Assembly (NCBI GenBank): GCA_016703425.1
Contig: JADJCA010000029.1
Span: 434,001 to 498,000, forward strand
Direction: 5' to 3'
Length of the DNA stretch: 64,000 nucleotides
Source: Myxococcales bacterium
GTDB taxonomy: Bacteria > Myxococcota_A > Polyangia > Polyangiales > Polyangiaceae
Positions within the stretch are counted from its first letter, which is position 1. Every line of letters begins with the position of its first letter. The notes below the pieces were generated by a model, which was not told the DNA's origin, ran no database searches, and was given only the letters and a program-made list of their open reading frames with translations. The translations under genes were made by a program, and so were the position numbers. Shown here piece after piece: positions 35,532 through 43,556 of the stretch.

Positions 35532-37636
35532 GTCTCGTGCGTCGATGGGCGCGCACCGGTGACGAGCGCGGGCGACGTCACGTGCCCGACGGTGAACATG
35601 CGCACGGTCTTGGCCTTCACGGGCACCTCGAAGCCGCCCGCGGCGCGCTTCACGACGACACTGCCGTCGAGCGCGTCGACCAAGGCCCTCGCCCCGTCGA
35701 AGGAGAGGCGCACGACGAGCGCGTCGTCGGTGGGGTTCATGACGAAGCAGACGCGCGGCACGCCGGCCGCGTCCTCGTGAAGGGCGAAGGAGGCGCCTTC
35801 CGGGTCGACGGGGTACGTCGGCAACGAGAGTTCGTCGATGCGGTGCGAGACGAGCGCGTCGACGCGGGCGAAATCCGAGAGAGGCTCCACCTCGAGGCCG
35901 CTCGCGTCGTGGGGGGCCGCTAGGCGCCGGAGGTTGCCGTCACGCGTGGGCACTTCGGGACCGATGGTGGCGCGCGCGCCGCGCTTCGTTGCGCGCCGAA
36001 GGCTCTCCAAGACCTCGCCTTTGATGCCGCCGACGGTCGGGCAGACGATCCAGGTGGCGCCATCGAGGCTGACGTCGAGCGCCTCGCCGCCGACGTACGC
36101 GAAGGGCACGCCGCGTTGCGACAGAGCGCGCTCGAAGGCTCGCAAGAAACCCTCCGCCACGATCGGCGGCGCCTCGCCCTCGCAATACCCCTCTTCGAAG
36201 CAGCTCTCCTTGAGACTCGCGCCGAGCACGTGGAACAACGCCGGCGTAGCCGAGCCGAAGGCGTGCGTCGCGCGAGCGATGCGCCTTAGCGAACGCGGGA
36301 TGACGAGACGCACGGGGGCGCGTCTTCGCAGCGTATGAAACGCGGTGCGCTCCAAGGCGGCGATGAGCGCCTCGTAGCGATCGGCCAAGGGCCGCCGCCG
36401 GCCGCCCGAATCGATGGGCGCGCCGACCCAGCGATCGCGCTCGACAGCCATGTAGAGGTTGAAACCACGAAGGCCGTACGCAAGCGCCGCCATCAGCGTG
36501 TAGAGCGAGTCGCCTTCGCAAAGGGGAGCGAAGAACGGCGGAAATCCCGCGCCAACCTCAGCGCCGAAGGCCGGGGTGTTCTGTCCGTCGCATCGCGTCG
36601 CGAGCTCCGAGGTGCGCCGCATCACGATGAGGTGATCGATGGGATGCGCCCGCTGGTAGTAGTCGAGCCCCACGAAGTCGATGCTTGTCATGCGCGCCGG
36701 GTTGAGCGGCGTGGCGCCCTCGCCCATGGGAAAGTTGTGCATCGTCGGCACGTCGAGCGGCGCGGCCGAGAGGAGCGCCTTGCTCATTCGCTCCATGGCG
36801 ACCGCCAGCAGGTGCTCGTGAAATTCCATCCAATCCATAGCGCGCACCAGCTCGTCGAGGCTCGTCGCGTCGAATCGCACCGGTGGCGTGGCGGTGTCGA
36901 GCTCTACCGAGGCGTCGCTCCAGGCGTGGGCGAGGGCCTCCGAGGAACCGTACTTTTTGCGCAAAAAGTCCCGAAAGAGAAGGACCGCGTCCGGGTGGTA
37001 GTCCTGATCAAAAGGCCCGTCGCGGAAATAGAGCGCGCCTTCGTTGTCCACTTGGAGCAGCACGATGGGGCCGGAGGGGTACACATGCGGCGCAAGGACC
37101 GGCGCGACCGCCTCGAACCAACGCCGCGTCTCCTCGTGGAACGTCTCGCTAGCGTAGCTGGGCACGGGGAACGAAAGCGGCAACATCGGCAACATCACCG
37201 GATTGCCCTTGGGCGTGCGCGCTTGTGCCTCGGCGTTCCAAACGACGCGCTCGGGGATGCCGAAGAAGGTCAGCTCCGCGTTGATGTGCGGTCCGGGCCT
37301 CGCGATGACGTAGAGCCCGCGCGCGTGAGCCATGGCCAAGAAACGTCCCACGTCGAGGCGGCGCTCGCGTTCGCCGAAGTCGAAGGTGCCGTCGTCGAGC
37401 TCGTGCGCGGCCCACGGCACGTACGTGTCGACGACGCGCAGCCCCAGCGACTTGATGGCGTCGAGGCCTGGACCCCACTCCTCCGGTGGATGCCGCCAGT
37501 AGTGCATCGCACCGGCGTAGAGCGGCAGCGTCTCGCGCGGCAGCCCCTCGCTCTCCGCGAGGGACAACCCCGCGCGGACTGGCTCGACCGAGCGTTGACC
37601 CTTGGGGCGTCGGTTCGGGGGCGCCGCTTCCGTCAC
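35528..37636 (-). CDS. GH35-like beta-galactosidase family glycoside hydrolase
   Basis: A 702-residue clan GH-A enzyme. The barrel opens with LYAGAMHYWRHPPEEW and VDTYVPWAAHE, as in GH35. The acid/base is E199 in QVDNEG and the nucleophile is probably E360 in FGAEVG. Residues after 440 form extra beta domains. There is no signal peptide, so it acts in the cytoplasm. GH35 enzymes usually remove terminal beta-galactose; its substrate is not known, and the link with an AmgK-like kinase hints at cell-wall or amino-sugar saccharide use. It starts 3 bases after the amgK-like stop and overlaps the J-protein gene. Confidence 0.8.
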   Translation of the reverse strand: MTEAAPPNRRPKGQRSVEPVRAGLSLAESEGLPRETLPLYAGAMHYWRHPPEEWGPGLDAIKSLGLRVVDTYVPWAAHELDDGTFDFGERERRLDVGRFLAMAHARGLYVIARPGPHINAELTFFGIPERVVWNAEAQARTPKGNPVMLPMLPLSFPVPSYASETFHEETRRWFEAVAPVLAPHVYPSGPIVLLQVDNEGALYFRDGPFDQDYHPDAVLLFRDFLRKKYGSSEALAHAWSDASVELDTATPPVRFDATSLDELVRAMDWMEFHEHLLAVAMERMSKALLSAAPLDVPTMHNFPMGEGATPLNPARMTSIDFVGLDYYQRAHPIDHLIVMRRTSELATRCDGQNTPAFGAEVGAGFPPFFAPLCEGDSLYTLMAALAYGLRGFNLYMAVERDRWVGAPIDSGGRRRPLADRYEALIAALERTAFHTLRRRAPVRLVIPRSLRRIARATHAFGSATPALFHVLGASLKESCFEEGYCEGEAPPIVAEGFLRAFERALSQRGVPFAYVGGEALDVSLDGATWIVCPTVGGIKGEVLESLRRATKRGARATIGPEVPTRDGNLRRLAAPHDASGLEVEPLSDFARVDALVSHRIDELSLPTYPVDPEGASFALHEDAAGVPRVCFVMNPTDDALVVRLSFDGARALVDALDGSVVVKRAAGGFEVPVKAKTVRMFTVGHVTSPALVTGARPSTHET

Positions 37637-37639
37637 GTC

Positions 37640-38710
37640 TCAGCGCTCCGGATCAGACGCGAGAGCCGTGGAAGCGACGGGCGCCGACGCGAGGGCTCGG
37701 TCAAGGATGCCCGCGAGTTCGGCCATGTCCACGTCGCTTGGTGCGAGGCGACCGAGCGAGCTCCGTACCTTCTCGATGGTCGGCTCGACGAATCGCAAGA
37801 ACCCGCTGTTCTGCTTCTTTCGATCGATGAACACGAAACGCCCCGCGTCCTTGAGCTTACGTTGGACCGTCACGAGGTCGAACTGGGTCACGAGGGAGCT
37901 GCGGGAGGCGTCGTCGAGCTTCGCAGCCTCGGCGAAGTCCGAAAGGCGCGCTTCAACGAAGGAGCGATCGAACTCCTGGTAGCTATCGTTGAGCAGCGCG
38001 ACGAGGTCGTAGACGCGCGGGCCCAGGAGCGCGTCTTGGAAATCGATCCACACGAGCGACCTCGTGTTCCTGCGAACCATCAAGTTGCGCGACTGGTAGT
38101 CGCGGTGAACGAACCCGCGCGGCAACGCCGCGATGCGATCCGCCAAGCGCGTGCCGATGACGTCGAAGCGCTCGCGGTCCGTCGCCGACATCGACAGGCC
38201 GCGCGCCTCCAGCCCCCACTCGCGAAAGTGTTCGATCTCCCACTTGAGCAGATCGGCGTCGAAGGCGCGCGCGGCGACGATCGAGTCTCCCGGTCGCGAC
38301 CCGAGGCGAGCCTGGGCCTTCGCGAGATCGCGGACGGCTGTCTCGTAGAGGGCCGTCTTGTCGTTTGGGTTGTCGAGCAGCCAGTTGGCCAAGGTGTCGT
38401 CGCCGAGGTCCTCGAGGACGATCCAGCCAGCGTGCGTGTCTTCGGCGTGAATGCGAGGCACGTCGACGCCGCTCTCCGCCAAGAGGCTCTGCACCTCGAG
38501 AAAGGGCCACCGGCGACCGGGCGTCGCCTTTTGGATTTCCTCGGGCGCGCCGCCTTCCGGAAAGAACATCGCGACGGCGGAGTCGCCCCCGAGGTCGAGG
38601 CGGAAGTACTTGCGGGTGGAGGCGCCGCCGGGCATGGGCGTAACGCTCTTGGCGGCCTTGCCAAGACGCCCCAACAAGTTGGTGAGAGCCTCGAAATTCG
38701 GCGTGGACAT
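37640..38710 (-). CDS. AmgK-like anomeric sugar kinase (MurNAc/GlcNAc kinase family)
   Basis: A 356-residue APH-fold kinase. The nucleotide region is PGGASTRKYFRL (27-38). The catalytic loop is HRDYQSRNLM with D204 and N209, and DFQDALLGPRVYDL with metal-binding D223, which matches AmgK (COG3178) closely. AmgK phosphorylates MurNAc and GlcNAc at the anomeric carbon for peptidoglycan recycling with MurU. No murU is present here. It begins a three-gene operon with a glycosidase and a J protein. Confidence 0.8.
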   Translation of the reverse strand: MSTPNFEALTNLLGRLGKAAKSVTPMPGGASTRKYFRLDLGGDSAVAMFFPEGGAPEEIQKATPGRRWPFLEVQSLLAESGVDVPRIHAEDTHAGWIVLEDLGDDTLANWLLDNPNDKTALYETAVRDLAKAQARLGSRPGDSIVAARAFDADLLKWEIEHFREWGLEARGLSMSATDRERFDVIGTRLADRIAALPRGFVHRDYQSRNLMVRRNTRSLVWIDFQDALLGPRVYDLVALLNDSYQEFDRSFVEARLSDFAEAAKLDDASRSSLVTQFDLVTVQRKLKDAGRFVFIDRKKQNSGFLRFVEPTIEKVRSSLGRLAPSDVDMAELAGILDRALASAPVASTALASDPER

Positions 38711-38752
38711 CGGGACCTGTCGCGGCGCGCGGGGGCCACCGCCTCAATCACA

Positions 38753-38771
38753 CCGGGCGACCGGCGCCCGG
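38753..38771 (+). promoter_or_regulatory. Hairpin directly before rsmG
   Basis: CCGGGCG/CGCCCGG, a perfect 7-bp stem with a 5-base loop, ends 4 bases before the TTG at 38776. It would hide the only purine-rich ribosome site (GGGA). Confidence 0.35.
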
Positions 38772-38775
38772 GACC

Positions 38776-39435
38776 TTGTGTGCTATCACACCCCCGACCG
38801 ACGTGGCTTCCCGAACGGCAAACGAAGCGCTCACCGAGGCCGCAATTTTCAGCGTGGCGGAGCCCCTCGGGTGCGAGCCAAGTCGGAGCGTGTGCGCCGC
38901 GCTCGCGCTGTGGCTGAACGAGCTTCGACTTTGGAATCGGACTCACGATCTCACCGCGGCGCGGTCCGACGACGAGCTCTTGGACCTGATGCTGGCCGAC
39001 GCCTTCGTCTTGTCGAAGGCGGTGGCGCATGGCGGGTCGGTCGTCGACGTCGGGGTGGGGGCCGGCGCGCCTGGCCTCGCGCTCGCGGTCATGAGGCCCG
39101 ACCTCGTGATCACGCTCGTCGAGCCGCTCGTGAAGCGCGTGAGCTTCTTGCGCGTCGTCCTCGGCAAGCTGGAGAGGGAGGACGTGAAGGTCTTGTCGCA
39201 GAAGGGCGAGACGCTCACCGAGACCTTCGACGTCGCGCTCTCCAGAGCGACGCTCCCACCCAAGGATTGGCTCACCCTTGGTGGCCGGACGGTTACGCCA
39301 GGCGGCGCCGTGTTGGTGCTCCTCGCGCGCGAGGAGCCGCCGACTGACCCGCTCTTCGACCTCGAGGAGACGACCCGCTACGACTGGCCGCGAACCGGCG
39401 CGTCGCGGACGCTGTGTCGCTATCGTCGCCGCTGA
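38776..39435 (+). CDS. rsmG: 16S rRNA (guanine-N7) methyltransferase RsmG
   Basis: A 219-residue class I methyltransferase of the GidB/RsmG family, which makes m7G527 in 16S rRNA. It shows NELRLWNRTHDLTA near residue 48 (family NKxFNLT position), VVDVGVGAGAPGLALAV as motif I, LVEPLVKRVSFLR, and DVALSRA. The start is unsure: TTG 38776, or GTG 38803 which would drop nine residues; neither has a good SD. A hairpin precedes it. Confidence 0.85.
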   Translation: MCAITPPTDVASRTANEALTEAAIFSVAEPLGCEPSRSVCAALALWLNELRLWNRTHDLTAARSDDELLDLMLADAFVLSKAVAHGGSVVDVGVGAGAPGLALAVMRPDLVITLVEPLVKRVSFLRVVLGKLEREDVKVLSQKGETLTETFDVALSRATLPPKDWLTLGGRTVTPGGAVLVLLAREEPPTDPLFDLEETTRYDWPRTGASRTLCRYRRR

Positions 39436-39473
39436 GCTCCCCCATCCGGCGGCGCTTGCGGTAGGGTCGCGTC

Positions 39474-40262
39474 ATGAAGCCCCGTGCGCCGTTGATGTTC
39501 GAGACGCGAACCATTGACGAGTTTCGCGTGGAAGACGAGCGCTCCTTTCGAGGGATCGCGCTCTACGAAGACTTGAAGGGCGTCCTCCAGAAGGATCGCT
39601 ACCCGTTTCGAATGCTGCCGAAGGCGCTCGCTGGCCGCTGGGATCGAGCCCTCCTCCTCAACCTGACGTATTGGGGCGCCAACGAGGGCGGGGATGTCCT
39701 CTCGGAAGACCTCGCCGCCGACGTCGTGACGCACGTCGCGTGGCATCACCTCGCGGCCAAGGCGCTGCTCCCCAAGGGGCGCGCTCCGTCCGTCGACGCC
39801 CTCTTCCTGGGTGAAGCCATCGCCAGCGCATTCGACGTCTACCTCGTTGGGCGCCTCCTCTTGGCTGCGCCGAAGTCGTCCTTCCTCGCCACGCAAGTGC
39901 CTGCCATGGCGGAGGCCGCGATGGGCGCCGGCCTACCGGAGAGTGACTTCGAGGCGCTCGTTCAGGCCATGGCGGACGCCCCGGAACGCGCCTTCGAGGA
40001 GCTGCGTGAGCTGCTCTTCGACGCCACCTCCGCGCTCTTCGCGAGCGCCTCCGCCGAGGAGGCGATGCAGGCGCTATCGGCCTTCGACGCTCATCGCTTT
40101 GCGCCGCTGCTCCATCGCTACGAGTTGTCCAACTGGGTGCTCTATGCGCGCGCCTACGGTGACGCGGCGCCCGACGAAGCGGCTCGCCAAGTGGACCGCG
40201 CGCTCCGTGAAAAGAAGGACGAAGCGCTCACGTGGCTCACCGCGCAGTGGCTCTCCTCCTGA
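39474..40262 (+). CDS. Hypothetical soluble protein
   Basis: A 262-residue helical protein without signal or membrane segment. It opens with FETRTIDEFRVEDERSFRG and has HVAWHHLAAKALLP near residue 88 and LFLGEAIASAFDVYLV near 112. The two His and the following E-A-x-x-x-x-F-D resemble a worn metalloprotease site, but there is no H-E-x-x-H, so enzyme function is not claimed. TAGGGT (39462-39467) ends 6 bases before the ATG. Confidence 0.64.
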   Translation: MKPRAPLMFETRTIDEFRVEDERSFRGIALYEDLKGVLQKDRYPFRMLPKALAGRWDRALLLNLTYWGANEGGDVLSEDLAADVVTHVAWHHLAAKALLPKGRAPSVDALFLGEAIASAFDVYLVGRLLLAAPKSSFLATQVPAMAEAAMGAGLPESDFEALVQAMADAPERAFEELRELLFDATSALFASASAEEAMQALSAFDAHRFAPLLHRYELSNWVLYARAYGDAAPDEAARQVDRALREKKDEALTWLTAQWLSS

Positions 40263-40268
40263 GGAAGG

Positions 40269-41018
40269 TCACGACGCTCGGAGGGCCCGCGCCACGTCGG
40301 CGCGCTCACGTTCCATGGTGCGGCGCGCCGCACGGTAGGCGAGGGGCACGAACAACGTGCCCGTGACGAGCACCAGCAGCGGAGGGATGGCGAGGAGAAC
40401 GACGCCCGGCACGGTCCCGCAGAGGCCGAGGAGGATCATCGCGCCAGCGGCGCCTTGCCCGTCCCTGAGGGGGACGTTGGCTGGCTTTCTGTGAAGGGCT
40501 CGGGCGAAGAACCAGCCGTGAACCGCCAGCGCCAGATGAGCGTGGCCGACGATCATCCCGCTCAGCGCCATCCACGCGCCGAAGCCGGACGTGTTGCCGA
40601 AGAGCGCAGCCACGCCCGCGTGCAGCGTGAGCGGCGCAGCGAAGGCGAGGCCCACGAGCGGAAGCGCGATGCTCGCGACCTCGACGTGGTAGAGGCGCTG
40701 CTCCGTGCGGGCTGCCGAGGTCTCGACCGCTGGCGCCACGAGCGCTGAGAGTCGGCCCGCGGCGCGCGCGAGCGCGTAGGTCAAGAGCGCGAGGGGCCAA
40801 GCGGCGAGGAGGAGATGAAGCGGCAACGCGTCACGTTGCGCCGAGCTGTCCCGGTTGAAGAGGGCGCTTCCGATGGCAAAGGCGGCCATAAGGCCGAGCA
40901 CTGCACCGGCCGCGGCGCGCGCGACGCGGGCGCGGTAGATGAGGTCGAGCTGCGCGCCTAGGGCGGGAGCCTCGGCGGCTTCGTCCACGTAGCGATAGGG
41001 CATGGTGCGCGGGGTCAT
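40269..41018 (-). CDS. Hypothetical multi-helix membrane protein
   Basis: A 249-residue integral membrane protein with about five helices (near residues 37-55, 65-85, 112-135, 145-170, 195-222) and a basic C-terminus. A short N-terminal cytoplasmic part includes MPYRYVDE. No motif is recognised. It ends 6 bases from the convergent gene. Confidence 0.62.
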   Translation of the reverse strand: MTPRTMPYRYVDEAAEAPALGAQLDLIYRARVARAAAGAVLGLMAAFAIGSALFNRDSSAQRDALPLHLLLAAWPLALLTYALARAAGRLSALVAPAVETSAARTEQRLYHVEVASIALPLVGLAFAAPLTLHAGVAALFGNTSGFGAWMALSGMIVGHAHLALAVHGWFFARALHRKPANVPLRDGQGAAGAMILLGLCGTVPGVVLLAIPPLLVLVTGTLFVPLAYRAARRTMERERADVARALRAS

Positions 41019-41096
41019 GGCGACGCCTCCGCCATGGAGTCCTGCACACCGCGCGCCACGGGATGGCCGCTTGGATTGGCTGCAATCGTCGGCTCA

Positions 41097-41115
41097 CTGT
41101 CCACGCCGTGGACAG
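41097..41115. promoter_or_regulatory. Perfect 8-bp hairpin or operator between two minus-strand genes
   Basis: CTGTCCAC-GCC-GTGGACAG is an exact inverted repeat. It lies 67 bases after the MerB-like gene stop and 78 bases before the start of the membrane protein, so it may end the operon or control the membrane protein. Confidence 0.45.
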
Positions 41116-41181
41116 CAGGCGCGACGCCGTGGGCAGACGCTGGGCTAGGCAGAAAGTTCGCGCGGAGCCTGCGACTTGCGC

Positions 41182-41883
41182 TCAGAAGAGCGAAGGCTCG
41201 TCGGCGAGCGACCAGATGGGCCCCGCGAAGCCGTGTCGTGCGAACATGGCAGCGGCCTCACGGGTCGACCACTTGGTCCACGTGACGTCCGCGTGGCGGG
41301 CGTACCACTCGCGCGCGAACGCCCAGACCTGCTCGATCGGTCGCACGTCACCCTTCGCGACCCCGCGAACAGCGCACCACGCGTCGACATCCGACTCGTC
41401 CCGGAACAGCAGCATCACCGAGCACGTGAATAGGACGTTGTCCCAGGCCCGCCGCATCGGAATCGGGAAGTGGACGACGAAGTCGGACTCGACAATGCGC
41501 CCATCCTCGATCCGGACCTCAACGGCGGCACCTAGTGCGCCGAGCCTCGTCTCGATGGTCGCGCTCCCTCCCGCGAGGTGGGCGACACCGAGTGAGCACC
41601 ATGCGCAATTGCCCCACCAGCTTCGGGGTCCGGTCCGTACGACGAAGGTCGTCGGGGCCGCCGAGAACGGGTGCGCCACCCAGATCTCGTCGCTGTTTGG
41701 GTGAAGGACCACGCCATGGTGATCGGCAAGCGAGCGAAGTCCTTGCCGTACGGCCTTCTCGTCGCACGCAAGTTTGAGCGCCAGCGCCTCGACGGTGGGG
41801 GGGCGCTGGTCTTGGAGAAACGACGCCATGATCGCCGCGTGGAGCGTGGCGTCGTTTAGTTGCGCTCCCGTGCCGCCGCGCAT
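41182..41883 (-). CDS. MerB-like (alkylmercury lyase family) protein without the catalytic Asp
   Basis: A 233-residue protein with a winged-helix N-terminus (about residues 15-70) and a MerB-like C-terminal domain. NCAWCSLGVAHL places C96 in the position of the first catalytic Cys of MerB, but the Asp three residues on is Gly (G99). The second Cys is C154 in VLFTCSVMLLF. Without the Asp, cleavage of C-Hg bonds is doubtful; a metal- or thiol-binding regulator or a different lyase is possible. The ATG overlaps the stop of the delta-60 lipoprotein gene by one base (an upstream GTG would overlap by four). It is the last gene of a five-gene operon. Confidence 0.7.
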   Translation of the reverse strand: MRGGTGAQLNDATLHAAIMASFLQDQRPPTVEALALKLACDEKAVRQGLRSLADHHGVVLHPNSDEIWVAHPFSAAPTTFVVRTGPRSWWGNCAWCSLGVAHLAGGSATIETRLGALGAAVEVRIEDGRIVESDFVVHFPIPMRRAWDNVLFTCSVMLLFRDESDVDAWCAVRGVAKGDVRPIEQVWAFAREWYARHADVTWTKWSTREAAAMFARHGFAGPIWSLADEPSLF

Positions 41884-43556
41884 CACTTGTCGACGTCGAC
41901 GAGGCGAAGAAAGGCGACGTCGCGCTTGGTCCCTGCGGAGCCTGCCTCCATGGCGCCGACGGCGAGCACGCTGCCATCGTCCAGCGGCAGGAGGTAGCGG
42001 ATGTCGAGATCGTTCTTCAGGTCGACGCGAACGATACCGGTCGGCGGGGCGAAGGAAGCGTCGATGTCCCCGCTTTCGGTCAGGCGCAGGATGATGCCGA
42101 TGCGTCTCGCGTGGCCAGCCACGAGCATACGCTTGCTCGGCAGCTCCACGATGGCGCGCACGCCGCCGTTGTCCACGGCCGCCGCCAGCGCCGACCCTCC
42201 ATCAGGCTGCGCACCGAAGGTGGGGTCCACGGCGCCGCCTGGAAGCGACACGCTCCACACGCTCGGAAAGCCGCCGGTCGTGCCGCCAAGAATGAGGCGG
42301 CCCGCCGTTCGAAGGAGAGTGCGGGCCGCTGAGTTGTTCCCGCCAACGCTCACGCCGCCGTCCGTCCCGAAAGCTGTGTCGGGCGCCCCCGATGCGAAGC
42401 GGTGTTGCACGAAGGCGATGTCGTTCTTTCGCGTGACGCCAGCCACGAAGACGCCCCCGTCGGGGTCCTCAGCGGCAGCGAGAGGGGCCAGGCTTCCCAG
42501 CGAGGTCACGACGGCGCTGCCGATGTCGCCTTCCGGGAACCGCATCATCGTGCCGTGCGAGTTGTTGTTGCCGATGTTCTCCGTGCTGAAGACGAAGCCG
42601 CGACCGGCCGTCAGGACCGCCGCCTGCGCGGGCCCGACTCCCGCGTCAACGAGCGCCGGCGTGTAGCTGGCTCCGGTGGCTGTGGTGGCCGCGAAAGCGC
42701 CGCCATCGAGCGTCTGCCCCACGACCAGGAAGCCGGCGTCGCTCGCGGCGATCTTTCGCAGCGCGCGATCGGTGTAAGGGTAGTCAGGGAGTGCGGCGCC
42801 GCCGTCGAGATGGCGCCGAGCAAACGTGTCGTTGTAGGTGAGGTACACCAGGCCGCCCACGCGAATGGCGGAGAGGTCCGCTCCGTCTCGCGAGACGTTT
42901 CCGGCGAGTTGAAAACTGGTCCCCGGCGCGCCGCCGTCTCCTAACCCGAGCTGCGCGACACCTCCCTTGCCGAACGACGTGTCGATGTGCCCCGTGATCG
43001 TGCTCACGACGACCTGCTCTCGCCGCCGCTCGTCGTCTTCCCCAATGATCTTGAGCACCGCTGGACCAAGCGTTGCTAACGCCGTGGCGGAGACGCGAAA
43101 GGACTTCGGTTGACCTTCCACCATGGGCACCAGCACGCCCGGCGGCATCGCGCCCGCGTCGGTGGTGAGATCGCTGACGGCGACCGATTCCTGCAATTCG
43201 ACGGGGACCGACCACCGCAATCCGAGCGCTGTGGTCGACGTGTAGCCGCTGCGGGTCAAGGTGATGGCGACGTCGACGGAGCCACTCTGCGGCAGCACGC
43301 CGTCCTGGAGCGTCGACGCGACGACGAGGCCCGTTGAGGCGCTGTCGCTCGGCGCACCGTCGGTCGGCGTGGTGTCCCCTCCGGTCGCCGCGGCGTCGGC
43401 GCGCCTTTCCACGACGTCGCCGTCGATGCCGAGCAGCGTGGTGCAGGCCAGCGCGGCGAGGGCCGCAACGGTCACCAGTCCTACGGCTGTCCAACGACCC
43501 AGCATCCGACGCGTCCGTGCACAAGGAGCGGGGCTCGGGCCACCGCGCACCCTCAT
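41883..43556 (-). CDS. Delta-60-repeat lipoprotein, second paralogue
   Basis: A 557-residue lipoprotein. The start at 43556 overlaps the stop of the previous gene (ATGA). The Cys of AALACTTLLGIDGDV is acylated, and an Asp/Thr linker follows. About residues 70-180 form an Ig-like domain (VASTLQDGVLPQSGSV). The rest is a propeller of delta-60-type units with TGHIDTSFGKGG, DTAFGTDGG, DPTFGAQPDGG and IDASFAPP. Position for position it matches the upstream gene product, so they arose by duplication. Confidence 0.8.
   Translation of the reverse strand: MRVRGGPSPAPCARTRRMLGRWTAVGLVTVAALAALACTTLLGIDGDVVERRADAAATGGDTTPTDGAPSDSASTGLVVASTLQDGVLPQSGSVDVAITLTRSGYTSTTALGLRWSVPVELQESVAVSDLTTDAGAMPPGVLVPMVEGQPKSFRVSATALATLGPAVLKIIGEDDERRREQVVVSTITGHIDTSFGKGGVAQLGLGDGGAPGTSFQLAGNVSRDGADLSAIRVGGLVYLTYNDTFARRHLDGGAALPDYPYTDRALRKIAASDAGFLVVGQTLDGGAFAATTATGASYTPALVDAGVGPAQAAVLTAGRGFVFSTENIGNNNSHGTMMRFPEGDIGSAVVTSLGSLAPLAAAEDPDGGVFVAGVTRKNDIAFVQHRFASGAPDTAFGTDGGVSVGGNNSAARTLLRTAGRLILGGTTGGFPSVWSVSLPGGAVDPTFGAQPDGGSALAAAVDNGGVRAIVELPSKRMLVAGHARRIGIILRLTESGDIDASFAPPTGIVRVDLKNDLDIRYLLPLDDGSVLAVGAMEAGSAGTKRDVAFLRLVDVDK

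Noticed and set aside
36335..38917. An 860-codon plus-strand frame opposite the glycosidase and kinase genes
   Set aside because: Arg/Glu/Val-rich shadow without domains; the minus-strand genes have clear catalytic motifs.
39474..40262. Metalloprotease reading of the H-V-A-W-H-H motif
   Set aside because: No H-E-x-x-H or matching third ligand can be shown.
41182..41883. Calling the last operon gene an active organomercurial lyase
   Set aside because: The catalytic Asp is Gly and no mer genes are near.
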